Assembly: GCF_000009765.2 (NCBI RefSeq) | Contig: NC_003155.5 | Location: 5,394,001 to 5,458,000 of the forward strand | Source of the DNA: Streptomyces avermitilis MA-4680 = NBRC 14893 | GTDB taxonomy: Bacteria > Actinomycetota > Actinomycetes > Streptomycetales > Streptomycetaceae | Direction of reading: 5' to 3' | DNA: 64,000 nt | Shown: piece after piece, positions 16,842-24,052 of the stretch | Layout: every line of letters begins with the position of its first letter | How positions within the stretch are numbered: position 1 is the first letter of the stretch | Made by a program: the position numbers and the translations under genes | Notes under the pieces: generated by a model | The model's input: only the letters and a program-made list of their open reading frames with translations | Told to the model about the DNA's origin: nothing | Databases searched by the model: none

Positions 16842-17662
16842 GTCAGTGCGCTGCCTGCCCGCCAGTCGTCCCAGTCCACGTTCCGGTCGCCGTAGCCGTT
16901 GCCCGGCGCGACCGTGTCCTTGGAACCGACGACCTTCACCACGTCACCGGGGATCACCTCGTCGTAGAAGCGCTTCGCCGTGCCGTCCGTGGCGAGGCCG
17001 ACACAGCCGTGGGTGACGTTCTGGCGGCCCGCGTACGTATGGGCCTTGGGATTCTGGTGGAGGTACGTGCCCGAGGCGGTGAGGTGGACGGCGTAGGAGT
17101 AGTAGTCCGCGTACGCGTCGCCGTAGCCGACGGTCCGCGCGTCCATGAAGACGCTGGTCGCCTTGTCGGAGACGACCATCGTGCCGTTCCAGGTGTCCAT
17201 GCCGGGGGCGCCCGCGCTGATCGGGACCGTGCGGGTCGCCCCGTCCTTCACGACCTTCATGGTGTGGGTGCGCACGTCTACCGTGGCGACGAGCGAGCGG
17301 CCGACGGTGAAGTGCCGGGTGATGCCCGCGCCGGCCCGGACGGTGACCGTCAACTGCCGTTCGGTACGGGCGCGTTCGGCCGCCGCTACCGGGTGGTCGA
17401 AGGTCACGGATACCGGCATGCCGACGCCCACGGTCCGGCCGTCGGCGATGTTGATGCGCGCGCCGCTCAGCCTCTCCAGAGCCTTGGGGGCGGTCTTGTG
17501 CGTGACCGCGGAGGCCGGCCGCCGGGCCGTGTCCGCCCGGGTGTCCGCACTCTGCGCCTGCGCGCCCGGCGAGCAGCCCGCGAGCCCGAGCGCGCACACG
17601 GCGGCGGCCCCCGGGGCGGGCGCGAGACGGCCGGTCCTGCTTCTGTCGGCTCTGGTGGTCAT
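16838..17662 (-). CDS. Lipoprotein L,D-transpeptidase (YkuD family)
   Basis: A 274-residue protein with a lipobox (LGLAGCS, Cys ~30), an Ig-like domain (~70-125, VTFDHPVAAAERARTERQL) and a YkuD catalytic domain. The active-site motif is complete: His in TYLHQNP (~202) and NVTHGCVGL with His ~218 and Cys ~220. It should make 3-3 cross-links in peptidoglycan outside the membrane. The ATG at 17662 is preceded by GGGGGGAAC. It is the first gene of the operon L,D-transpeptidase, ECF sigma, anti-sigma-like, PBP. It is divergent from a second ECF sigma gene. Confidence 0.95.
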   Translation of the reverse strand: MTTRADRSRTGRLAPAPGAAAVCALGLAGCSPGAQAQSADTRADTARRPASAVTHKTAPKALERLSGARINIADGRTVGVGMPVSVTFDHPVAAAERARTERQLTVTVRAGAGITRHFTVGRSLVATVDVRTHTMKVVKDGATRTVPISAGAPGMDTWNGTMVVSDKATSVFMDARTVGYGDAYADYYSYAVHLTASGTYLHQNPKAHTYAGRQNVTHGCVGLATDGTAKRFYDEVIPGDVVKVVGSKDTVAPGNGYGDRNVDWDDWRAGSALT

Positions 17663-17789
17663 CGTTGTTCCCCCCGCGGTGTGTTTCGATGTGCGGCGTA
17701 CGGGACCTGTACGCACGGCGAAGTCGGCCGGGTTGCAGGGGAATGCGGAAAACTCGTGGCGGGGGCCTGACGGAGGGCGTGGCAGGGGC

Positions 17790-18317
17790 ATGACGGAGGG
17801 CCGGGCGGGGGGCATGACCGAGGAAGAGTTCGACGCGTTCTACGCCACCGCGTTCCCTCGCCTGACCGGCCAGCTCTACGCCTTCACCGGGGACCACGGC
17901 GAGGCGCAGGACGTCGTGCAGGAGGCGTTCGTCCGGGCCTGGGACCGGCGCCGGGAGTTCCTCGCGGACGGGGCGCCCGAGGCGTGGATACGGACCGTGG
18001 CGATGCGGCTCGCGGTGAGCCGCTGGCGCCGGGCGCGACGCTGGCTGGAACTGGTGCGCCGTAATCCGCCGCCGGAGCACACACCCGGGCCGGGCCCCGA
18101 GCGCGCCCAACTGGTGGCGGCGCTGCGCAAACTGCCCGAGGTGCAGCGGATGGCGGTGGTGCTGCACCATCTGTGCGACCTGAGTGTCGAGCAGGTAGCC
18201 TCCGAAACCGGTGCTCCCGTGGGCACGGTCAAGGCCCGGTTGTCCCGGGGCCGGGCCGCACTGGCGCGGGAACTGGCCACCGGCGACGGGGAGAGGGAGG
18301 ACGACCGTGTCCGATGA
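17790..18317 (+). CDS. ECF sigma factor (SigE family)
   Basis: A 175-residue protein. Region 2 is FDAFYATAFPRLTGQLYAFT, DHGEAQDVVQEAFVRAWDRR and AWIRTVAMRLAVSRWRR. Region 4 is LPEVQRMAVVLHHLCDLSVE and GAPVGTVKARLSRGRAAL. Start ATG 17790 is chosen; a second ATG at 17814 with a GGGGGG run is equally possible. It overlaps the downstream membrane protein by 11 bases. It is divergent from the L,D-transpeptidase operon with a 127-bp gap. Confidence 0.93.
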   Translation: MTEGRAGGMTEEEFDAFYATAFPRLTGQLYAFTGDHGEAQDVVQEAFVRAWDRRREFLADGAPEAWIRTVAMRLAVSRWRRARRWLELVRRNPPPEHTPGPGPERAQLVAALRKLPEVQRMAVVLHHLCDLSVEQVASETGAPVGTVKARLSRGRAALARELATGDGEREDDRVR

Positions 18318-19092
18318 CCTCACCACGGAGCTGCGCGAGCTGGCCGAGTCCGGCGAGGCCCTGCCGGTCGTGCCGGGGGCGGAGATCCGCCGCCGGGCCG
18401 GAGCGCGCAGGCGCCGCCGTCGTACGAGTGCCGCGGTGGGCGGCGCGGCGGCCGCGCTGACGCTGGGGCTGGCGCTGGTCCTGAACCTCGGTGGTCCGGG
18501 GGCCGAGCGGAAGCCGTCGCCCGCCGGGCGCCCGACGAGTACGCCCAGCACCCAGGAGGCCCCCGTCGCGACCGTCCGGCTCGCCAGCCGGATCCTCAGC
18601 GTCGACGGCCGCACGCTGTTCGTCTCGCCCGGCACCGCCCGGAGGGACACGCCGACCGGGCGGCTGACCGTCGCGGCCAAGTACGAGGTCAAGCTGGTGT
18701 CCGGCGAGGACATCGGCTTCAAGGGAACGTACTCCTACAAGGTTCCCTGGATGGTCGAACTGCGGGCGGACGACGGTACGTCGGTGTACCTCGGAGGCCT
18801 GTCGTCCGATGAGAAGGCACCCGGCAACTACGACACCACCCGCGGCTGGATCGGCCTGCGCGTCGTCGACGCGAAGTGGCTGTACGGGCGGCTGGCCGTC
18901 GGTGACGCCGTGAACATCGACGGCACCGCCTCCCCGGCGGACTCGGCCACGCCGGACCCGGCCGGGGTGGACACGGCCACGACGGAAACGGCCACGGGGG
19001 GCCCGGCCGCGGCGGGGTCGGCCCCGGAGGCATCCGTCCGTATCTCGCCGACCACGGTGACCCCCTCCCCGACGGCACGTAACGGCACGTAG
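18307..19092 (+). CDS. Anti-sigma-like membrane protein with a pseudo-L,D-transpeptidase outer domain
   Basis: A 261-residue protein from GTG 18307, overlapping the sigma gene. The cytosolic part is ~45 residues ([20 protein letters not shown]), followed by an Arg run and one membrane span ([14 protein letters not shown]). The outer domain follows YkuD order: [35 protein letters not shown] and [20 protein letters not shown]. In active enzymes the last block is preceded by SHGC; here it is TTRGW (residues ~177-181), so His and Cys are lost. The upstream His is also replaced (VYLGGLS for the usual YLHG). The tail is Thr/Ala/Pro-rich. It may sense wall structure or L,D-transpeptidase substrates. 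This reading is by eye; a profile search would settle it. Confidence 0.85.
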   Translation: MSDDLTTELRELAESGEALPVVPGAEIRRRAGARRRRRRTSAAVGGAAAALTLGLALVLNLGGPGAERKPSPAGRPTSTPSTQEAPVATVRLASRILSVDGRTLFVSPGTARRDTPTGRLTVAAKYEVKLVSGEDIGFKGTYSYKVPWMVELRADDGTSVYLGGLSSDEKAPGNYDTTRGWIGLRVVDAKWLYGRLAVGDAVNIDGTASPADSATPDPAGVDTATTETATGGPAAAGSAPEASVRISPTTVTPSPTARNGT

Positions 19093-19104
19093 GGGAACCT
19101 GTCG

Positions 19105-19407
19105 GTGCGGATGAGCGTCTCGCCAGCCATGGAAATACTTGGTTTCTTCGTCGTCTTCGCGCTTGTGCTGGCCGGTTTCGCCGGAGTGGAGAGCAAGATC
19201 GGCCGAGCCGACCGCAGAGTCGCCCGCGTGGAGAAGAAGCTCGACCTGATCCTCGACCACCTGGGGATCGACCATGTGGACCCGCGCATGGAGCGGGTCG
19301 ACGCCCTCCTGCGCGACGGCAGGAAGGTCGAGGCGATCAAGACCTACCGCGAACTCACGGGCGCGGGCCTGAAGGAGGCGAAGGAAGCGGTCGAGCGGAT
19401 GGGGTAG
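19105..19407 (+). CDS. Small membrane-anchored protein with L7/L12 C-terminal-like domain
   Basis: A 100-residue protein. It has an N-terminal hydrophobic segment (MEILGFFVVFALVLAGFAGV), a coiled segment (ESKIGRADRRVARVEKKLDL), and an end, GRKVEAIKTYRELTGAGLKE then AKEAVERMG, that matches the ribosomal L7/L12 C-terminal fold. The GTG at 19105 has AGGGGA 8 bases upstream; ATGs at 19111 and 19129 are alternatives. Such proteins are frequent in Streptomyces with no known role. Confidence 0.8.
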   Translation: MRMSVSPAMEILGFFVVFALVLAGFAGVESKIGRADRRVARVEKKLDLILDHLGIDHVDPRMERVDALLRDGRKVEAIKTYRELTGAGLKEAKEAVERMG

Positions 19408-19656
19408 GAGGGGGCGCGCGGTAGCCATCGTCCCGGCCCCCACGCGGGCAGTCTCCGTCCCGACGACACCACGGTCGACCTGCGCGGCGTCGAGTCGAGT
19501 CATGTCGTGCCGACGACCCGCTCCGGCGATCACAGCCGCCTCGTGGATCCCTTCCGCAAGTCCGCCGGGGCCCTCGCCCAGGCCACCGGGGCACCCGCAA
19601 CCACCTGAGAGAACACCTGGTCACAGCCACCCCGCCGACCTGAGTCCGCCGCTCGG

Positions 19657-20040
19657 CTAAAGGTCGCCCTTGATATACGAGCGAGCCGCCGCCATGACGT
19701 CCTTGTGGCGGTCCTCGGCGATGGCCTGGACCGGTGAGTCGTCCTCGAGCTGCGGGTTCATGCCGATCATCCAGGCGCGTGCCGTGTGCGGATTCTCGGC
19801 GAGCGCGATCATTCGGAACACCTGGTATGCCGCCCGTAGTCGCAGTTCGGAGTCGATGCGCGGGCTGTTCTGGCCACTGCACCACTTGCCGACCTGCTTG
19901 GGGTCCTCGATGCCTGCGACGAACGCGGCCAGCCGCTGGCCGAAGTTCTCCTGCAAGAAGCGCGCGATGTCGGCGACGTTCTTCTGCACGGTGTCGGCGT
20001 GGGCGGTGGACTCGGTTCCGGTCTCTCGCAGGGTTTCCAT
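19657..20040 (-). CDS. Xre/MbcA/ParS-like antitoxin candidate
   Basis: A 127-residue protein with a strong ribosome-binding site (GAGGAGACC before ATG). The middle (IARFLQENFGQRLAAFVAGI, DPKQVGKWCSGQNSPR) looks like a helix-turn-helix. The end (TARAWMIGMNPQLEDDSPVQ, AIAEDRHKDVMAAARSYIKG) matches the toxin-binding C-terminus of Xre/MbcA antitoxins that partner RES toxins. A RES-domain gene lies upstream on the same strand, but 700 bp away rather than adjacent. Pairing is therefore likely but not certain. Confidence 0.75.
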   Translation of the reverse strand: METLRETGTESTAHADTVQKNVADIARFLQENFGQRLAAFVAGIEDPKQVGKWCSGQNSPRIDSELRLRAAYQVFRMIALAENPHTARAWMIGMNPQLEDDSPVQAIAEDRHKDVMAAARSYIKGDL

Positions 20041-20258
20041 GGTCTCCTCGTTTCCCCGTCGCCGTCCGGCGCTTCTGGCGCCTCGGCCGAGGGTGGTGGG
20101 CGGCGCTGCCGTCGGGCCTGACTCAAGGAGATGAGTTTCAGGGATGCCGTGGCCGTCTCGCCGACACGATCGATCCCCGTGTCATCGATCCGGTGTCGGG
20201 GCGGGCACTCACGGCTTTCGGGCAGGCCGTACGTGATGGGTGGTCACGGATGCGCGGG

Positions 20259-20423
20259 CTACGGCGCTGCGAGTGGTCCGTGGGATTCCATGCCCATGAG
20301 GCGACGGCTGGGCACGCTGCTGCGCCAGAGGAGTTGATGGCGCGTCAGTATCTGTGGGGCGGGAACGAGTGTGATGACGGCCGGCAGCGGTGGGCCGACG
20401 GGTAACCGGTGAATGCTCAACAT
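20259..20423 (-). CDS. Possible small protein between RES toxin and antitoxin
   Basis: A 54-residue minus-strand ORF starting at ATG 20423 with an excellent GAGGAGAAGCA upstream. It begins MLSIHRLPVGPPLPAVITLV and ends SHGPLAAP. It resembles nothing I recognise. The ribosome-binding site is the main support; codon bias is only moderate. Confidence 0.3.
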   Translation of the reverse strand: MLSIHRLPVGPPLPAVITLVPAPQILTRHQLLWRSSVPSRRLMGMESHGPLAAP

Positions 20424-20740
20424 TGCTTCTCCTCAGTCGTGTTGAAGAAAGCCTACCCCTCGGAGGGTTGGTCACTCCACCGTTTTCCCCCCTTGAATCC
20501 CCCGTCAAATCCCCCCCGAATGGCGTGATGTGAAGCGTGAACAGGGGTTTTTCCGTGTCGGGTCGGCGATTCTGTGACGCATCCCGGGCAGACGTGTGAC
20601 AGAGCTCCGCCCGATCGGGCGACGGTGGTACCGCCGATCGCCGCGTCCGAGGCGGTTGCGGAGCGGTCAGGAGGAGCCGGGAGGGGTCCGGGGGGAGTCC
20701 GGGAGGCGTCCAGGAGGCGTCCGGAGGGGCCGACGGAGGC
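20424..20740. other. Intergenic region downstream of the RES gene
   Basis: No gene is recognised. A poly-pyrimidine/purine tract (ccccccttgaatcccccgtc and similar) lies around 20470-20520. Short GA-rich repeats (ggaggcgtcc type) occur at 20670-20730, just after the RES stop. Confidence 0.5.
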
Positions 20741-21433
20741 TCAGAAGAGCTTCAGCCCGAACTCCGCCGCGACCTTGCGCAGGGCGGTGTCCTCCAGCCG
20801 GATGGGGCGCTGTTCGGCCGTTTCGAGGTCGACGTCGCTCAGCACGGCCCAGCAGCGGTGTCCGCCGTATCCGGAGCGGTACGCGATGCCCTGGGCCAGG
20901 CGGTGGCCGGCCCGGTTGCGCTGGGCGACCGTCCAGGCCGCGATCTGGCGGGCGATCCGGCGGTCGCGTCCGTGGATGTGGTCGTCGGTGAGGGGGCTCG
21001 CCACACCCCACGCCTCGAACTCGTTGTGGAGTTCCTTCGAGAGGACCGCGCGGGTGGCCTCGGAGTCGACGTCGAGGAACCACGCGTCCTTGGCGGGCAC
21101 GAGCCTGATCAGGATGTGGTCGTCCCGCCAGCCCGAGCCCAGCCGGCCGAGCCCCATGTTGCCGGACTGGTTGTCCCAGTGGTTCCCGATGAGTCTGCGC
21201 ATCTTCGGCTGGACTCTGAAGCGGGTCAGGGCCTCGGCGTAGCAGCCTGCCGGGTCGGAGGCGCAGTAGAGCATCCCGTAGGTGGCGAGGCTGAAGCGGC
21301 CGGCGCTGGAACCCTGACTGGTCTCGGGTTCCAGCCGGTTGTACTCCACGGGGTGGCCCTTCTTGCCCAGGCGCCACACGCCGCGCTCCGGCGCGGGGAC
21401 GAGGGTGACGGGGGACTCGTCGGACGAGTGCAT
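20741..21433 (-). CDS. RES-domain protein, candidate toxin
   Basis: A 230-residue protein. The N-terminal half carries RES-domain features: RGVWRLGKKGHPVEYN, GRFSLATYGMLYCASDPAGC and YAEALTRFR, giving the Arg, Glu and Ser positions of the family. RES toxins degrade or modify NAD+ and are neutralised by Xre-type antitoxins. The C-terminal part (HDHIHGRD-like region, AQGIAYRSGYGGHRCWAVLS) is also typical. An Xre/MbcA-like gene follows on the same strand after a ~700-bp gap. It directly borders the caspase/WD40/lipase block. Confidence 0.8.
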   Translation of the reverse strand: MHSSDESPVTLVPAPERGVWRLGKKGHPVEYNRLEPETSQGSSAGRFSLATYGMLYCASDPAGCYAEALTRFRVQPKMRRLIGNHWDNQSGNMGLGRLGSGWRDDHILIRLVPAKDAWFLDVDSEATRAVLSKELHNEFEAWGVASPLTDDHIHGRDRRIARQIAAWTVAQRNRAGHRLAQGIAYRSGYGGHRCWAVLSDVDLETAEQRPIRLEDTALRKVAAEFGLKLF

Positions 21434-21612
21434 CAGGCCCTCACCTCCGATGTGATCACGGGTGCGGGCGTTGAGCCTCGTACGGTGTGGAGCGGTAAGT
21501 GGGCGGTGGTCACCGCCGACGGGGCGCGGTTCATACGTCCTCGCTGCTGAGCTGGTGGGTGCGATCGGTTCGCACGGTCAGGGGCCCGGAGTGCCGGGCG
21601 GTCGAAACGCTG

Positions 21613-21635
21613 CGCATGTTCCTCCGGAACATGCG
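21613..21635. promoter_or_regulatory. Perfect inverted repeat between RES and WD40 genes
   Basis: cgcatgttcc-tcc-ggaacatgcg has 10-bp arms with a 3-base spacer. It lies in the 300-bp gap 21434-21733, which has no gene. It could be the terminator hairpin of the WD40 gene (about 100 bp past its stop) or an operator for the RES gene 180 bp downstream. Confidence 0.4.
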
Positions 21636-21733
21636 GGCGATCATTCTTTCGCAGTGGGCGGACGCGGGTGTCCACTTCGGCGGGCCGGCGGGGGCGCGAG
21701 AGGGGGGCGCCGAGGCATTTGGGCGGCGCACAC

Positions 21734-24052
21734 TCACCTCAATCGCTCCAGGCGTACGTCGAACATGCATACGCCCGCGGTCCCGGCGGCCAGGAGAACG
21801 GGGTGCTCCGTGAACGGTTCGCCCGTCTGCCGGGCGGCCAGGGTGCTCAGCGGATTGCCGGTCACGATGCGCAGCAGATGGGTCCGGGCGGCGACGTCCC
21901 ACAGGTGGATGGTGCCGCTGGGGCCCGCCGCGGCCAGGCAGGGCCGGCCGGCCGGGGTGTGGAAGGACGCGAGCGCGGTCACGGCTCCGTCGCGGGCGTC
22001 GAGCGGGTCGCCGACGGGCTGCCGCGTGGTGGGATCCCAGAGGCGTACGGTGCCGTCCTCGCCGCCGGACGCGATCAGCGCGGCCTCGTCCGGATGCGGT
22101 GCGACCGTCGTCACGGCGTGCACGACCTGCTGGCCGCAGTGGACCGGCCCCCCTGACGCCCGCCGGGTGCCGGGATCCCAGAGCCGTACGGTCCCGTCGG
22201 AGCCGGCCGACACGATCAGCGCGTCCTCCCCGGTGCCGAGCAGCGTGACGTCACGGACGCTCAGCGCGTGGTCGTCCCAGTGGGCCAGCTCCAGCCGGTC
22301 GCCGAGGTGCCAGAGGCGTACCGAGCCGTCGGCGCCGCCGGTGGCCAGCAGGGTCGCCCCGGCGTGCGGGAAGGCGGTCATGGCCTGAACGGGCAGGCTG
22401 TGGTTGAGGAGTGTGCCGCGCAGGCTCGGGGTCACGGCGTTGCCCGCGTACAGGGACCAGAGCCGCACGGCGGCGTCGCTGTGGGCCGTGAGCAGGACCG
22501 GGTCGCCGTGCACGGTGGCCCAGGCGAAGGCCGTCACCGGGGGCTCGCCGGCCGGAAGGGACACATGGCGGCCCGTGCGTACGTTCCACAGCGCGGTCCC
22601 CGCCCCGTCGGCGACGGCTGCCAGCAGGGCGGGGACGACGGTCGGACCGGGCAGCGCGGCCGCGGTCACCGGCCGGCGCACGGGACGCCGGGGGCGGGTG
22701 CCGTGGCCGGCGAGCTTCCAGCGGCGCAGGGTGTGGTCCGCGGCGGCCGAGACCACCAGCTCCTGCCCCTCGCCCGGCAGCGTGGTCAGGGCGACCGGGG
22801 GATCCGTGTGTCCTTCGAGGGCGCCGCCGACCGGCCGGCCGGTGTCGGCGTCCCACACCCGCAGCGTGTGGTCGAGGCCCGCGGAGACGACGGTTTGCCG
22901 CCCGTCCACGGCCAGGGTGGTGAGGGCGATGACCGGTCCGTCGTGCGCCGGCCCCGCCGCGACCGTCTCGTGGCCCGTCGACACGTCCCAGAACCCGAGG
23001 TACCCCGAGTCGTCGCAGACGGCGTACCGGCCCCCGGACGGCAGGGCCACGACGGCCCGCACCTCGCCCTGGTGCTCCGAGATGTGGACGACGCCCCGCC
23101 CCGGCCGCCAGACGACGACCCGCCGCCCCTGAGCGATGACCAGCGCCGTGCCGTCGGCCGTGGCGAGGGGCGTCAGGATCGCCGGTGCCGGGTCGAGGGC
23201 CGGCAGCGGAGTGTCGGCCGGCTCGAAGGTGACGGGGTCCAGGGCGGTGAGGTGGCCGTCGCTGTGGGCCACGAGGAGGAACCGCGCGCCGTCCGCCGGT
23301 TCGAACAGGGCGAGGGCGCTGACCCAGGTGTGCGGGCGGCGTACGGGCTCGACGAGCTGCTGCCCGCGGGTGCTGTGCCAGACGCGTACGGCCCCGTCGG
23401 TGCCGCCGGACACCAGCAGGTCGTGCTGGAGCGGCAGCAGGTGCTGGATGGCGCCGCCGTGGGTGTGCAGCGGAGCTCCGGCCGGTGTGCCGTTCGCCTC
23501 CCACATGCGGATCGTGCCGTGGCTGTCCCCGCTGATCAGCAGGGTCCGGCCGGGGGCCGTCGTGGTGTGGGCCAGCGACTCGACGAGGGTGTCCGAGACG
23601 GCCAGGACGTTGTCCGGTGCCGTCCAGTCGCTCCACAGGGGGGTGATGCGCGAGCCGGCCAGCCGCCGCTCGGACACCGGCCGCGCGGTGAGCGAGAGAC
23701 GGCGGCAGGTGGCGGTGTGGTGGGCCAGGTGAAGGCTCGTCAGACGGGAGTCCGGGTCGGCGTCGCGGACGAACGGCTCGATGCCCGCCCAGGCCTCCAG
23801 CCAGTCCTGCTGCTGGGTGGCGCCCGTCTGCCGCAGCAGGATGCGGACGTTCCTGCTCGACTCCCAGGGAAGTATGGCCAGGGGCACATGGGTGTCGTCG
23901 AGCACGCGGCCCCGGGCGGCGTGCTGGGCGAGATGACGGCTGAGGTAGGGATGCGGCGGAATGGTCGGATCCTCGGCGACCAGCTCGGCCAGCGCCTTCG
24001 CGATCAGCCGGTGCGCGTCGTCCGGGGAGTCCCAGGCCCTGGCGTCGCTCAT
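21734..24052 (-). CDS. WD40-repeat protein partnered with caspase-NTPase
   Basis: A 772-residue protein. The first ~190 residues are helical (HRLIAKALAELVAEDPTIPP, LDDTHVPLAILPWESSRNVR) and resemble the linker found in STAND proteins. The rest is two seven-bladed-size sets of WD40 repeats (LLISGDSHGTIRMWE, LLVSGGTDGAVRVWH, VVSAGLDHTLRVWD, LLATGGADGSVRLWH, LIVSAGSDGTVRLWD, LIASGGEDGTVRLWD). Its ATG overlaps the caspase-NTPase stop by 4 bases (ATGA), so it is co-translated. In many bacteria the NTPase and WD40 parts are one chain. Here they are split, presumably forming one complex in which WD40 senses the trigger. Confidence 0.95.
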   Translation of the reverse strand: MSDARAWDSPDDAHRLIAKALAELVAEDPTIPPHPYLSRHLAQHAARGRVLDDTHVPLAILPWESSRNVRILLRQTGATQQQDWLEAWAGIEPFVRDADPDSRLTSLHLAHHTATCRRLSLTARPVSERRLAGSRITPLWSDWTAPDNVLAVSDTLVESLAHTTTAPGRTLLISGDSHGTIRMWEANGTPAGAPLHTHGGAIQHLLPLQHDLLVSGGTDGAVRVWHSTRGQQLVEPVRRPHTWVSALALFEPADGARFLLVAHSDGHLTALDPVTFEPADTPLPALDPAPAILTPLATADGTALVIAQGRRVVVWRPGRGVVHISEHQGEVRAVVALPSGGRYAVCDDSGYLGFWDVSTGHETVAAGPAHDGPVIALTTLAVDGRQTVVSAGLDHTLRVWDADTGRPVGGALEGHTDPPVALTTLPGEGQELVVSAAADHTLRRWKLAGHGTRPRRPVRRPVTAAALPGPTVVPALLAAVADGAGTALWNVRTGRHVSLPAGEPPVTAFAWATVHGDPVLLTAHSDAAVRLWSLYAGNAVTPSLRGTLLNHSLPVQAMTAFPHAGATLLATGGADGSVRLWHLGDRLELAHWDDHALSVRDVTLLGTGEDALIVSAGSDGTVRLWDPGTRRASGGPVHCGQQVVHAVTTVAPHPDEAALIASGGEDGTVRLWDPTTRQPVGDPLDARDGAVTALASFHTPAGRPCLAAAGPSGTIHLWDVAARTHLLRIVTGNPLSTLAARQTGEPFTEHPVLLAAGTAGVCMFDVRLERLR

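Noticed and set aside
19408-19656. Open plus-strand stretch reading VDLRGVESSHVVPTTRSGDH, possible esterase tail
   Set aside because: No start codon, no ribosome-binding site and no upstream body of a gene; at most a tiny remnant.
20131-20405. Plus-strand ORFs between antitoxin and RES genes
   Set aside because: ATG 20131 has the GGAG immediately abutting it and the product resembles nothing; the overlapping longer frame lacks a start.
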